Counted from the first letter of the stretch, positions 33,810 to 43,509 are shown. The stretch: 64,000 bases of DNA from Vreelandella titanicae BH1 (GCF_000336575.1 NZ_AOPO01000016.1:29674-93673), one strand, 5' to 3'. Translations and numbers: made by a program. The notes: generated from the letters alone by a model not told the origin.

Positions 33810-35084
33810 TTAGCGGCGTGGCGCCCGCAGCTTTTGCCAGCAGCGTGCTGAGGTAATGAGATTATCGCGGATCTCCAGAATCTCCATGCGCATATTGCCG
33901 ATCTGTAGGCATGCTGGGCCTTCTGGGAAAGCTTCAAGGTGCTCAAGAATTAACCCGTTGAGCGTTTTGGGGCCATCGGTAGGCAGCTGCCAGCCGAGCA
34001 TCTTGTTAATCTCACGAATATTGGCGGTGCCTTCAATCACATGGCTGCCATCGTCCTGCTGGTGAATCTCTTCATCTTCAGAGACATCGGTGGTGAACTC
34101 GCCCACGATCTCTTCTAGAATATCTTCCAGGGTGACCAAGCCCTCTACGTCGCCGTACTCATCCACCACAATGCCGATGCGCCGTTTCTGCTTTTGAAAG
34201 TTGAGCAGTTGGGTATGCAGCGGTGTGGACTCGGGAATAAAGTAGGGCTCCCGTGCTTCTTGAACAATCGATGCCTTGGTAACTTCGTCCCGGGAGAGAA
34301 AGCGTGCCGCGTTGCGCAGATGCAGCATGCCGATAATATTATTGATATCACCTTTATAAACCGGTAGCCGGGTATGCTGGCTGGTGCGAATCTGGGTCAA
34401 AATATCTTCGAGCGAATCATCCAGGTCGATACCCAGCACTTCGTGGCGTGGCACCATGATGTCGTTCACGGTGACGTTCTCAAGATCGAGAATAGATAGC
34501 AGCATTGCCCGGTGGCGGTAGGGGATCAGCGTGCCCGCTTCGTGAACCACCGTGCGCAGCTCATCACGGGTCAGGCTATCGCCCCCGTTATCAACGCTTT
34601 TAACGCCCACCAACCGGAGCAAGCCGTTAGACATCACGTTAACCAGCCATACGAGCGGGTAAAGCAGCTTTAGCAGCGGCTCAAGGGCGTAGGAGGTCGG
34701 GTAGGCGATCCGCTCGGGTTTAATCGCGGCGTAGGTCTTCGGCGTTACTTCGGCAAAAATAAGAATCGTGATGGTCAACAGAGCAGTAGAGATTGCAGGC
34801 CCAGATACGTCGCCGAAGAAGTGAATGGCGATAATGGTCGCAATTGAGGCCGCCAGGTTGTTGACGAAGTTGTTGCCGATCAGGATAACGCCAATCAGGC
34901 GGTCTGGGCGGGTGAGCAGGCGCATGACCCGTTTGGCTCTGCGGTCACCGCTGTTGGCTTGATGGCTCAAGCGGTAGCGGTTAATCGACATCATGCCGGT
35001 TTCAGAGCTGGAGAAAAACGCAGAAAGCAGTATCAGTAAGGCTAGCAGGCCGAACAGTAACCCCAGGGGGAAGTCGTCGCTCAA
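33810..35084 (-). CDS. CNNM/CorC-family membrane protein with CBS domains
   Basis: A 424-residue protein of the YfjD type. The N-terminal DUF21 domain has three or four helices (FGLLALLILLSAFFSSSETG). A CBS pair follows (VPRHEVLGIDLDD and DEYGDVEGLVTLEDILEEIVGEF) and then the CorC_HlyC domain. Members are linked to magnesium or cobalt efflux. It is downstream of the ypjD-type gene on the same strand, an order also known from E. coli beside ffh. Confidence 0.88.
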   Translation of the reverse strand: MSDDFPLGLLFGLLALLILLSAFFSSSETGMMSINRYRLSHQANSGDRRAKRVMRLLTRPDRLIGVILIGNNFVNNLAASIATIIAIHFFGDVSGPAISTALLTITILIFAEVTPKTYAAIKPERIAYPTSYALEPLLKLLYPLVWLVNVMSNGLLRLVGVKSVDNGGDSLTRDELRTVVHEAGTLIPYRHRAMLLSILDLENVTVNDIMVPRHEVLGIDLDDSLEDILTQIRTSQHTRLPVYKGDINNIIGMLHLRNAARFLSRDEVTKASIVQEAREPYFIPESTPLHTQLLNFQKQKRRIGIVVDEYGDVEGLVTLEDILEEIVGEFTTDVSEDEEIHQQDDGSHVIEGTANIREINKMLGWQLPTDGPKTLNGLILEHLEAFPEGPACLQIGNMRMEILEIRDNLITSARCWQKLRAPRR

Positions 35085-35189
35085 GTCGAAAAGTCCTTTG
35101 TGGCGGATTAGGCTCGATTTGTAGAAGGTAGCGAGTAGTGTGTCAAGACAACCAAAGGCGTGGTAACGCCCGCGGTAGCGGTTGAGCCG

Positions 35190-35987
35190 CTATCGATTGA
35201 GTACAACCTCAAGTACGAACTTACTGCCAAAGTAGGCCAGCACCAGCAGGCCGCAACCGCCCAGTGTCCAGCGCACGGCACGCATGCCGCGCCAACCAAA
35301 GCGATAACGACCAACCAACAGGGTCGTGAAGATTATCCAGGCCAGTAGCGAGAGTACGGTTTTGTGTGCCAAGTGCTGGGCAAAGAAATTGTCCAGGAAA
35401 ATAAGCCCGCTAGCGATGGAGAGCGTCAGTAGGATAATGCCCGCCCACACCAGCTCGAACAGTACCCGTTCCATCGTGGTCAGCGGTGGCAGCGACTGCA
35501 CAATGCCGCGAATATGATGGTGGCGCAGCGCCTGGTTCTGTAGGCCGACCAGCACCGCTTGGACGGCGGCAATCGCCAGCACGGCAAACGCCAGCGCTGA
35601 ACTTATCGCATGCAATAAAATGCCCGGTGTAAGCCCGGTATGGCCGCCCTGATTCGGCAGCCACGTGGCGGCGAGTAGTGCAATACCCGCCAGCGGGAAG
35701 AGTGCAATCCCGGCGTTAAGCACCGGTTTAAACAGGCTGGCAACTAGCACGACGTTGACCGCAACCGCCATCAGCAATGTGGCGCTGGTGGTAAAGCCGG
35801 GCAGTAGGCCAGGGGATTGGCCGACTAATTTGACCACCACAGGAATGTGCAGCAGTAAGCCCAGCACAGCGAGCAGGCGCACCATGCCCTGGCGAGGCGG
35901 CACACGCCGGAACAGCGTCATGCCTTGCCAAATGGCAGCGGCAACATAAAGAACAAAAGCAATCGTGGCGAAAGGTAGCGCCTGCAT
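35190..35987 (-). CDS. ypjD: CcsA/YpjD-type inner-membrane protein
   Basis: A 265-residue protein with about eight hydrophobic helices. It belongs to the cytochrome c assembly (CcsA/CcmC-like) fold, with conserved histidines in ILLHAISSALAFAVLA and FAQHLAHKTVLSLLAW. The YpjD group is usually encoded next to ffh, as here, divergently. Its exact role is not established and haem handling is inferred from the family. It precedes the CNNM gene in a likely operon. Confidence 0.85.
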   Translation of the reverse strand: MQALPFATIAFVLYVAAAIWQGMTLFRRVPPRQGMVRLLAVLGLLLHIPVVVKLVGQSPGLLPGFTTSATLLMAVAVNVVLVASLFKPVLNAGIALFPLAGIALLAATWLPNQGGHTGLTPGILLHAISSALAFAVLAIAAVQAVLVGLQNQALRHHHIRGIVQSLPPLTTMERVLFELVWAGIILLTLSIASGLIFLDNFFAQHLAHKTVLSLLAWIIFTTLLVGRYRFGWRGMRAVRWTLGGCGLLVLAYFGSKFVLEVVLNR

Positions 35988-36175
35988 GATGCTATCCGTG
36001 CGCCTTGCAGCGCGTTGCGGTGAATAAATAAACGAATTAAGTGTGATTACGACGAGAATCTATCCAACTACTATAACTAATCCAAGCGGCGTCGCCCAGC
36101 GGGGTAAACGCATGAAAATAGTTAAAGACTCGGAGTAAGTATGCAGGAATGCCAGGGAAAGCTGTAAGCAAGGGT

Positions 36176-36214
36176 CTTTCGCCATGGATGGCGAAAGTAG
36201 CGCCCATGGATGGG
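36176..36214. repeat. Palindromic intergenic repeat upstream of ffh
   Basis: Two palindromes side by side. The first (36176-36197) has 10-base arms CTTTCGCCAT and ATGGCGAAAG around GG. The second (36203-36214) is CCCATGGATGGG. Both contain the core CATGGATG. The layout is like REP-type dispersed elements. The remaining gap (35988-36357) holds no gene I can support, only the ffh leader. Confidence 0.65.
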
Positions 36215-36357
36215 TTAACAGCGCCCTTGCGTCAGCTTGCCCAGGCAGGATCGCTGGCACTCGCCCATGGAGACTCAAAGCATGAGCGCGTATAATCTTT
36301 TTACTAATGAGTCCAGGGCGTGCGCGCCGACGGCAGTGACGGAGGCAGAGAGGCCCC

Positions 36358-37758
36358 ATGTTCCAGAATCTAAGTGAGCGTCTTTCCCAGACGTTAAAGT
36401 CGATCAAGGGTCAGGCTCGCCTGACCGACGACAATATTAAAGATACCCTGCGCGAAGTACGCCGCGCACTGCTTGAGGCCGACGTAGCACTGCCGGTCAT
36501 CAAGGAGTTTATTGAGCGCGTGCGCGAGCGGGCGGTCGGGCAGGAAGTATCTAAAAGCCTGTCGCCAGGCCAGCAGTTCGTCAAAATCGTCCAGCAAGAG
36601 CTGGAAGCGATTATGGGCGAAGCCAACGACGGCTTTGTGCTCAAGGGTTCCCCCGCCGTTGTATTGATGGCCGGCCTACAGGGTGCGGGTAAAACCACCT
36701 CTGTGGCCAAACTGGCCCGCTACCTGCGCGAACGCGAGAAGAAGAAGGTCTTGGTAGTGTCTGCCGACGTTTATCGCCCGGCAGCGATCGATCAGCTCGA
36801 AACCCTGGCCAAAGAAGTCGAAGTGGACTTCTTCCCCTCGCGCTCTGACCAGCAGCCGGTGGCGATTGCCGAAGCGGCCATCAAGCACGCCAAGATCCAG
36901 TTTCACGATGTGGTGCTGATTGATACCGCCGGTCGACTGGCGATTGATGAAGCCATGATGGCGGAGATCCAGGCACTGCATAAAGCGGTCTCGCCTCAGG
37001 AAACGCTGTTTGTCGTCGACGCCATGACCGGCCAGGACGCTGCTAATACCGCCAAGGCGTTCAGCGAAGCGCTGCCGCTAACCGGTGTGATTCTGACCAA
37101 AGCGGACGGTGATGCTCGCGGCGGTGCGGCGCTATCAGTACGTCACATTACCGGTAAACCGATCAAATTTATGGGTGTCGGTGAAAAAGTCGACGCCCTG
37201 GAGCCGTTCCACCCAGACCGAGTCGCCTCGCGAATCCTGGGGATGGGCGACATGCTGTCGCTGATCGAGGAAGCCGAGCGCACCGTCGATAAATCCAAAG
37301 CCGAGAAGCTGGCCAAAAAGGTCAAGAAAGGCGATGGCTTTGATTTAGAAGATTTTCGCGACCAACTTCAGCAGCTCAAGAAAATGGGCGGTATGGGCGG
37401 CCTAATGGGCAAGCTGCCCGGCATGGGGCAGATGGCTGAAATGGCCCAAGGCCCCGGCCCCGAGAAAGAGCTAGGTAAGCTGGAGGCGCTGATTAACTCC
37501 ATGACGCCTAAAGAGCGCCGCAAGCCCGATATTATCAACGGCTCGCGCAAGCGCCGCATTGCCGCCGGTGCAGGCCTGCAAGTGCCCGACCTGAATCGTC
37601 TGCTTAAGCAGCATAAGCAGATGCAGAAAATGATGAAGAAAGCGGGCCAGAAGGGCGGCATGCAGAAAATGATGCGTGGCATGTCCGGCATGATGGGCGG
37701 CGGCGGCCCGGGTGGGCCCGGCGGAATGGGAGGCCCCGGTGGATTGCCGCGGCGCTAA
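36358..37758 (+). CDS. ffh: Signal recognition particle GTPase Ffh
   Basis: A 466-residue SRP54 protein. The N domain is followed by the GTPase domain with GLQGAGKTTSVAKLARYL, DTAGRLAIDEAMM and TKADGDARGGAAL. The methionine-rich M domain (from about residue 330) binds SRP RNA and signal peptides. The tail ends in a Gly/Pro-rich stretch (GGGGPGGPGGMGGPGG). It works with FtsY, which is encoded at 59831. No ffs RNA gene is seen here. Confidence 0.97.
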   Translation: MFQNLSERLSQTLKSIKGQARLTDDNIKDTLREVRRALLEADVALPVIKEFIERVRERAVGQEVSKSLSPGQQFVKIVQQELEAIMGEANDGFVLKGSPAVVLMAGLQGAGKTTSVAKLARYLREREKKKVLVVSADVYRPAAIDQLETLAKEVEVDFFPSRSDQQPVAIAEAAIKHAKIQFHDVVLIDTAGRLAIDEAMMAEIQALHKAVSPQETLFVVDAMTGQDAANTAKAFSEALPLTGVILTKADGDARGGAALSVRHITGKPIKFMGVGEKVDALEPFHPDRVASRILGMGDMLSLIEEAERTVDKSKAEKLAKKVKKGDGFDLEDFRDQLQQLKKMGGMGGLMGKLPGMGQMAEMAQGPGPEKELGKLEALINSMTPKERRKPDIINGSRKRRIAAGAGLQVPDLNRLLKQHKQMQKMMKKAGQKGGMQKMMRGMSGMMGGGGPGGPGGMGGPGGLPRR

Positions 37759-37826
37759 GACGCCAATAGTAACGTACTGATGCGCTTGGTGAGGTTGACG
37801 ACCTATCAGTTTTCTGGCTGTCAGGC

Positions 37827-37855
37827 TTTCCAAGCCGGGCGCATTTGCGTAGAAT
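37827..37855 (+). promoter_or_regulatory. Candidate sigma70 promoter for rpsP-rimM-trmD-rplS
   Basis: TTTCCA (37827-37832) and TAGAAT (37850-37855) are 17 bases apart in the 311-base gap before rpsP. A weak AGCG/GCGCT dyad lies further on near 38013-38028. No other gene is seen in this gap. Confidence 0.4.
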
Positions 37856-38069
37856 GCGGCCTCTTCATGCGTGGGTGCTGCCCAAATACGTCAAAACGTA
37901 GCAGTAGCAGCGCTCAATGAAGGCCTTAATGGTGTTAAAAAAGGTCATGCAAGCCGCTTTATGTGGTCGTGTGCCAGTTTAGCGCCAAGAAAACAGCACG
38001 ACGAGTGTTCCGATAGCGGTTAGCGCTATAAACACACTCTCGTAACCTCAACCGAAGGATAGTTATCGT

Positions 38070-38318
38070 ATGGTTACCATTCGTTTGGCCCGTGGTGGCG
38101 CCAAGAAGCGTCCCTTTTACCACCTGACCGTTACCGACTCGCGTAACGCTCGCGACGGTCGTTTCATCGAGCGTATCGGCTTCTTCAACCCGGTTGCCCG
38201 TGGTCAGGAAGAGCGTCTGCGCGTTGACCTAGAACGCGTTGTTCACTGGCAGAGCCAAGGCGCCCAGCTGTCTGGTCGTGTTGCTGAGCTGGTCAAAGAA
38301 GCACGCAAACAGGCTTAA
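38070..38318 (+). CDS. rpsP: 30S ribosomal protein S16
   Basis: An 82-residue ribosomal protein, beginning MVTIRLARGGAKKRPFYHLT and containing DGRFIERIGFFNP. Length and sequence are typical. It opens the conserved rpsP-rimM-trmD-rplS operon. GAAGGA lies before the ATG. Confidence 0.98.
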   Translation: MVTIRLARGGAKKRPFYHLTVTDSRNARDGRFIERIGFFNPVARGQEERLRVDLERVVHWQSQGAQLSGRVAELVKEARKQA

Positions 38319-38380
38319 GCCTGCTTGTGGGACTTGTTGTTTAAGAACGTATGAGTGCTGCTGGGTAGCTGAGGTCGTCG

Positions 38381-38926
38381 ATGACGCGTTTTGAAATAAG
38401 CCAAACTGACGACACGCATGTGGTGCTAGGCAAACTGACTAGCCCTTATGGGGTGAAAGGTTGGCTCAAGGTGTATTCCTACACTAGCCCGATGGACAGC
38501 ATTCTAGACTACCCAGAATGGTGGGTGCGCCAGGGTGAAACTCTTAAGCGCATAAGCATTGTTCAGGGACGTCGGCAGGGCAAAGGACTTGTAGTGCAGC
38601 TTGAAGGGGTCGATGACCGTAGTGCGGCGGAAGCATTAGCCCAAACGGATATCTTGATGCCCAAAGAGGCGCTGCCTGAGCTTTCCGACGATGAGTATTA
38701 TTGGCATGAGCTTGAAGGCATGGCGGTCTTCACTCAGGCCGGCGAACGGCTAGGACGGGTAAGCTACCTGTTTGAAACCGGCGCCAACGATGTCATGGTG
38801 GTTCGCGGCGATTCAGAGTCAATCGACAAGCGCGAGCGACTGCTGCCATTTTTGCCAGACGACGTCATTATCGAAATCAGTTCCCAAGAGGGCCGTATGG
38901 TCGTCGATTGGGATCCTGAGTTTTGA
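38381..38926 (+). CDS. rimM: Ribosome maturation factor RimM
   Basis: A 181-residue 16S processing factor. The N-terminal RimM domain contains VVLGKLTSPYGVKGWLKVYS, and the C-terminal PRC-barrel domain contains YYWHELEGMAVFTQAGERLG. It helps assemble the 30S head and binds S19. It sits 62 bases after rpsP and is followed directly by trmD. Confidence 0.96.
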   Translation: MTRFEISQTDDTHVVLGKLTSPYGVKGWLKVYSYTSPMDSILDYPEWWVRQGETLKRISIVQGRRQGKGLVVQLEGVDDRSAAEALAQTDILMPKEALPELSDDEYYWHELEGMAVFTQAGERLGRVSYLFETGANDVMVVRGDSESIDKRERLLPFLPDDVIIEISSQEGRMVVDWDPEF

Positions 38927-38934
38927 CCAAACTT

Positions 38935-39795
38935 ATGAACAGTTTAAGCAATGATGCATCTACCGACTCAACCGAGTTGGATAGTGGCAGCGCGCCGGAA
39001 ACGGCGAGCGAAGCAGCAGTGCCTGCAATGTGGATTGGTGTAGTGTCGTTGTTTCCTGAGATGTTCGACGCGCTCACGCAACAGGGTGTGGTCGGCAGAG
39101 CGGTAGAAAAACAGCGTATTGCACTGGAGTTTTGGAACCCGCGGGATTATGCCACTGACCGCCACCGCAGCGTCGATGACCGCCCCTATGGTGGTGGTCC
39201 AGGCATGTTGATGAAAGTCGACACCCTGCGCGCAGCGATCTTTGCCGCCCGGGAACGGGCGCAGAAAGCCACCGGCTTAGTGCCGACGGTGATCTACCTC
39301 TCGCCCCAGGGGCGTAAGCTGGATCAGCAGGGCGTTCAAGCACTGGCTTCCGCCGGGCCTTTAGTGGTCGTGGCAGGGCGCTATGAAGGCATTGATGAAC
39401 GCGTGGTGGAGAGTGACATCGATGAAGAGTGGTCGATTGGCGACTATGTGTTGAGCGGCGGTGAGCTGCCAGCGATGGTGCTGATTGATGCAGCGGCAAG
39501 GCTGATTCCCGGTGTACTGGGTCATCAGGATTCCGCTATCGAAGACTCGTTTAATGACGGCCTGTTAGACTGCCCGCACTATACCCGTCCAGAAGTCATC
39601 GACGGGCGCCAAGTGCCGGATGTGCTGTTAAGTGGTAATCATGCAGCCATCAAGCGCTGGCGGTTAAAGCAGTCACTCGGGCGTACATGGCAGCGTCGCC
39701 CAGATCTGCTGGAAGGGCGGCCGTTAGATGCCGAACAGCGTAAGCTGTTGAACGAGTTTATCGAGGAACACGCTCTGTCAGCTAAAACTGAGTAG
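38935..39795 (+). CDS. trmD: tRNA (guanine37-N1)-methyltransferase
   Basis: The family core begins MWIGVVSLFPEMFDALTQQG at 39028. The knotted SAM-binding site shows YLSPQGRKLDQQG, VVAGRYEGIDERV and SIGDYVLSGGELPAM. It methylates G37 of several tRNAs. The open frame extends upstream; an ATG at 38935 would add an acidic/Ser-rich 31-residue tail. Neither ATG has a strong ribosome site, so the tail is uncertain. The 38935 start gives 286 residues, the 39028 start 255, which is close to the usual family length. Confidence 0.93.
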   Translation: MNSLSNDASTDSTELDSGSAPETASEAAVPAMWIGVVSLFPEMFDALTQQGVVGRAVEKQRIALEFWNPRDYATDRHRSVDDRPYGGGPGMLMKVDTLRAAIFAARERAQKATGLVPTVIYLSPQGRKLDQQGVQALASAGPLVVVAGRYEGIDERVVESDIDEEWSIGDYVLSGGELPAMVLIDAAARLIPGVLGHQDSAIEDSFNDGLLDCPHYTRPEVIDGRQVPDVLLSGNHAAIKRWRLKQSLGRTWQRRPDLLEGRPLDAEQRKLLNEFIEEHALSAKTE

Positions 39796-39935
39796 GCCAG
39801 AGCGGCGGTGCAGGGCGTATGCGCACCTGTGTCACCCATAACGACTCCCGCGTAGCTCGTTTCGAGCGCCGGGATCACGGCTTCCGCCACCCATGATTGA
39901 GCGGTCAAGCCAACACGTTATTCAGGAGTATGATG

Positions 39936-40292
39936 ATGAGCAGTAAAAGCAAAGTGATCCAGGCGATCGAATCTGAGCAAATGGGCAAAGAAATTCCTCC
40001 CTTTGCCCCCGGCGACACCATTGTCGTTCAGGTAAAAGTAAAAGAAGGTACTCGCGAGCGTCTGCAGGCGTTTGAAGGTGTAGTCATCGGTAAGCGTAAC
40101 CGTGGCCTGAACTCCGCTTTCACCGTGCGTAAAATTTCTCACGGCGTTGGCGTTGAGCGTACCTTCCAGACCTACAGCCCGCTAGTTGACTCTATCGAAG
40201 TCAAGCGTCGCGGTGACGTGCGTCAAGCCAAGCTTTACTACCTGCGCGAGCGCAGTGGTCGTTCTGCACGTATCAAGGAAAAGCTGGCTTAA
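39936..40292 (+). CDS. rplS: 50S ribosomal protein L19
   Basis: A 118-residue ribosomal protein (KVIQAIESEQMGKEIPPFAP, then the KRRGDVRQAKLYYLRERSG end). Three ATG codons occur in a row (39930, 39933, 39936). AGGAG is best spaced for the third, which also matches the usual N-terminus. A strong terminator follows. Confidence 0.97.
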   Translation: MSSKSKVIQAIESEQMGKEIPPFAPGDTIVVQVKVKEGTRERLQAFEGVVIGKRNRGLNSAFTVRKISHGVGVERTFQTYSPLVDSIEVKRRGDVRQAKLYYLRERSGRSARIKEKLA

Positions 40293-40351
40293 ACGCCACT
40301 GCTCCTCGGGCGCACGCTGTTCTCGAACAGGCGTCGCGCCCGGATACCAAG

Positions 40352-40385
40352 ACCCCGTCACCGCTTTGCGGGGCGGGGTTTTGTT
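40352..40385 (+). terminator. Terminator after rplS
   Basis: A GC-rich hairpin (ACCCCG paired with CGGGGT, inner CCGC/GCGG) is followed by TTTTGTTT. It ends the rpsP operon. Confidence 0.8.
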
Positions 40386-40422
40386 TATCCGCTCAACAAA
40401 AGCGGTTTGAGGTGACTAACGT

Positions 40423-41304
40423 ATGAGCGTTATCGATGCATTTTTAGATGCTCTCTGGCTTGAGCAGGGCGCCAGCGATCATACGTTAGCCGCCTATCGG
40501 CGTGATTTAACCGCCTGGCAGAGCCACCTGGAGAGCCACGGTGAAGCCCTTCTGGCGCCGCCGCCGGAGCGCCTCAGTGAGTGGCTGGCCAGTCGCCGGG
40601 AGGAAGGCTATCAACTGCGCAGTAATGCCCGGCTGCTGTCGACGCTGCGCAGCTTCTACCGTTGGGGGCGTTTAAACAACCAAGTGGAAAGTGACCCACT
40701 GACTGATATCAAACTACCGCGGGTCATACCCGGCTTGCCTAATACCTTGGAAGAGGACGAAGTTGAGCGCCTACTCTTAGCGCCGGATACGGAGACTCCT
40801 TTGGGGGTTCGTGACCGTGCCATGCTGGAGCTGCTGTACGCCTGCGGCTTGCGGGTATCAGAGCTGGTAGGGCTCACTGGTGATGCGGTCAATCTGCGCC
40901 AAAACGTGGTTAGGGTGCGTGGTAAAGGCGATAAAGACCGCTTGGTTCCCATGGGAGAAGAGGCCGCAGATTGGCTGGCGCACTATATGCAGACTGCACG
41001 GTTGGCGCTGATGAGCGACCCAACACGCCCTGCGCTGTTTCCTGGGCGGGGTGACAAAGCGATGACCCGGCAAACGTTTTGGCACCGGATTAAGGTGCAT
41101 GCCATAACGGCAGGGATTACCCGCCCACTGTCGCCCCATACGCTTCGCCATGCATTTGCCACCCATTTATTGAATCATGGGGCCAATTTGCGGGTCGTAC
41201 AGCTGCTGCTGGGTCATAGCGATCTGTCGACGACCCAAATTTATACCCATGTAGCCCAGGCGCGCTTGGAAAGCCTACATGCTGAACATCACCCACGAGG
41301 TTGA
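40423..41304 (+). CDS. xerD: Tyrosine recombinase XerD
   Basis: A 293-residue chromosome-dimer recombinase. The core-binding domain is at residues 1-90. The catalytic residues are seen in LLYACGLRVSELVGL (Arg), SPHTLRHAFATHLL (HxxR), LLGHSDLSTTQIY (His and Tyr) and GKGDKDRLVPMGE (Lys). Sequence and place before dsbC-hom-thrC-recJ identify XerD, not XerC. With XerC it resolves dimers at dif near FtsK. Confidence 0.94.
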   Translation: MSVIDAFLDALWLEQGASDHTLAAYRRDLTAWQSHLESHGEALLAPPPERLSEWLASRREEGYQLRSNARLLSTLRSFYRWGRLNNQVESDPLTDIKLPRVIPGLPNTLEEDEVERLLLAPDTETPLGVRDRAMLELLYACGLRVSELVGLTGDAVNLRQNVVRVRGKGDKDRLVPMGEEAADWLAHYMQTARLALMSDPTRPALFPGRGDKAMTRQTFWHRIKVHAITAGITRPLSPHTLRHAFATHLLNHGANLRVVQLLLGHSDLSTTQIYTHVAQARLESLHAEHHPRG

Positions 41305-41308
41305 ATTG

Positions 41309-42082
41309 ATGATGCGTCAACGCCGTTTTGTAACACTACCTTTACTGACACCTTCCTCGATGCTGGCGTGTTTGCTAACTGCCAGCCTGCTACCTTCCGC
41401 TGCACAGGCTGACGACGTGGCAGATCGTTTGGCTGAATCACTTAGCGTCAATGGCCAGTCGATGCCCGTGGAAGTGGTCACCGAAACGCCTATGGATGGC
41501 GTTTATCACGTGCGGTTGGAGAACGGCGAATCTTTCTACTCCAATGCAGACGGCAGCCACTTCCTGGTCGGTGACCTATATGAAAATGCACCCGACGGGT
41601 TGGTCAACTTAACCGAGCAAGAGCAGAACCAAGAGCGTGCAGATGCGCTAGCGGCAGTACCTGAGAGTGAGCTAGTGATCTTCCGCGGTGCCGAAGAACC
41701 GAAAGCAACAGTGACGGTATTTACCGATCCTACTTGCCCCTATTGCGCGCGGTTACACGACACCATTCCGGAGTTGAATGAGCGTGGTATCGCCATTCAC
41801 TATATGGCCTTTCCCCGTGCGGGTATGGGCAGCCAGGCTGCCACCATGCTGCAGCAGGTGTGGTGCTCGGATAATCGCAGTGAAGCGATGACTCAAGCCA
41901 AAGAGGGCGAGACTATTTCCAGCGCAGCAGACTGCGACAATCCTGTGGCGGGGCAGTATGATCTGGGTAAGGCGCTGGGTGTACAGGGCACGCCAGCAAT
42001 TATTTTGCCCAATGGGCAACTGGTGCCGGGCTTTGTGCCCCCCGAGCGGCTCTTTGCCATGTTAGGCTTAGATGACGAATGA
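41309..42082 (+). CDS. dsbC: Thiol:disulfide isomerase DsbC
   Basis: A 257-residue periplasmic isomerase. A signal peptide ends at AQADD (around residue 35). The N-terminal dimer domain is followed by a thioredoxin fold with the active site DPTCPYCARLH and the cis-proline loop GTPAIILP. It repairs wrong disulfides and is kept reduced by DsbD. GAGG lies 8 bases before the ATG at 41309. Confidence 0.93.
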   Translation: MMRQRRFVTLPLLTPSSMLACLLTASLLPSAAQADDVADRLAESLSVNGQSMPVEVVTETPMDGVYHVRLENGESFYSNADGSHFLVGDLYENAPDGLVNLTEQEQNQERADALAAVPESELVIFRGAEEPKATVTVFTDPTCPYCARLHDTIPELNERGIAIHYMAFPRAGMGSQAATMLQQVWCSDNRSEAMTQAKEGETISSAADCDNPVAGQYDLGKALGVQGTPAIILPNGQLVPGFVPPERLFAMLGLDDE

Positions 42083-42192
42083 CGTCACATTGAAAGATAA
42101 TACAAAGCGCTGAGGCACGGTCTTTAAGATCGAATTCAAAACCGTAATTAAGGCCAGCACCACCAGGTGCACAACACGAAAGGGGAAGTATT

Positions 42193-43509
42193 TTGAAACC
42201 GGTAAGAGTAGGTATTTGTGGTCTAGGTACTGTCGGTGGCGGCACCTTTAACGTATTGACTCGCAACGCTGATGATATTGCGCGTCGTGCTGGCCGCCCT
42301 ATTGTGATTGAGCAGGTTGCTCACCGCAGTATTCATCCTGACTGCGATATTACCGGCATCAATGCCACCTCCGATGTGTTTGAAGTCGCGACCAACCCCA
42401 ATGTGGATGTCCTGGTGGAGCTCGTTGGCGGTTACGATATCGCCCGCGAGCTGGTGCTCACCGCCATTGAAAACGGCAAGCACGTGGTCACCGCCAACAA
42501 GGCGCTGATTGCAGTGCACGGCAACGAAATCTTCAAAGCCGCTCACGAAAAGGGCGTCATCGTAGCATTCGAAGCTGCAGTCGCAGGCGGCATCCCGGTG
42601 ATCAAATCGCTGCGCGAAGGCTTGGGTGCCAACCGCATTGAATGGGTAGCGGGGATTATCAACGGCACCGGCAACTATATTCTTACCCATATGCGCGATG
42701 AAGGCCGCGCCTTTGAGGACGTGCTCGCGGAAGCTCAAGCGCTAGGCTACGCCGAATCTGACCCCACCTTTGACGTGGAAGGTATCGATGCGGCACACAA
42801 ACTGACGATTTTGGCCTCGATTGCCTACGGCGTGCCGCTGCAGTTCGAGAAAGCCTTCACCGAAGGCATTTCACGGATTACTGCGGAAGACGTCGAGCAA
42901 GCCGACAACCTTGGCTACGTGATCAAGCACCTGGGTATCTCCAAGCGTACCGATCAAGGCCTGGAACTGCGGGTTCACCCCACGCTGATTCCTAAAGAGC
43001 GCCTGCTGGCCAATGTTCATGGCGTAAAAAATGCTATTGCAGTAATGGGCGACGCGGTAGGGCCGACGCTCTACTACGGCGCTGGCGCCGGCGCCGAGCC
43101 GACTGCATCAGCGGTGGTGGCCGATTTACTCGACGTGGCGCGGGATATCTCCACCGAGCACCGCTACCGGGTGCCGTACCTGGCGTTTAGCGGCATCGAC
43201 GAAGATGTCAGCCAACTGCCCATCATGCCGATGGAAGATATCATCACGGCCTACTACCTGCGCCTGCTGGCGGTGGATCGCCCCGGCGTGTTGGCGCGGG
43301 TGGCCACGATTCTATCTGAGCAGGGCATCTCGATCGAGGCACTGATTCAGAAAGAGGCGACCGAAGGCGAGCTGGTGCCGATCATTCTGCTCACACACCG
43401 TACTAAAGAGAAGCAGATGAACGCAGCGATTCGCGAAATCGAATCCATGGCCGATATTGCGGGCCCCGTCACGCGTATTCGCGTGGAAAGCTTGAGTGAA
43501 GGGGAGTAA
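42193..43509 (+). CDS. hom: Homoserine dehydrogenase
   Basis: A 438-residue enzyme reducing aspartate semialdehyde to homoserine. The NAD(P) motif is GICGLGTVGGGT; NGTGNYILTHM lies in the catalytic region. A C-terminal ACT domain (LRLLAVDRPGVLARVATILSE) suggests threonine feedback. The start is TTG after GGGGAAG. It precedes thrC by 6 bases, forming the threonine operon. Confidence 0.95.
   Translation: MKPVRVGICGLGTVGGGTFNVLTRNADDIARRAGRPIVIEQVAHRSIHPDCDITGINATSDVFEVATNPNVDVLVELVGGYDIARELVLTAIENGKHVVTANKALIAVHGNEIFKAAHEKGVIVAFEAAVAGGIPVIKSLREGLGANRIEWVAGIINGTGNYILTHMRDEGRAFEDVLAEAQALGYAESDPTFDVEGIDAAHKLTILASIAYGVPLQFEKAFTEGISRITAEDVEQADNLGYVIKHLGISKRTDQGLELRVHPTLIPKERLLANVHGVKNAIAVMGDAVGPTLYYGAGAGAEPTASAVVADLLDVARDISTEHRYRVPYLAFSGIDEDVSQLPIMPMEDIITAYYLRLLAVDRPGVLARVATILSEQGISIEALIQKEATEGELVPIILLTHRTKEKQMNAAIREIESMADIAGPVTRIRVESLSEGE

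Noticed and set aside
42223..42738. 171-residue minus-strand frame
   Set aside because: Opposite strand of hom; no independent evidence.
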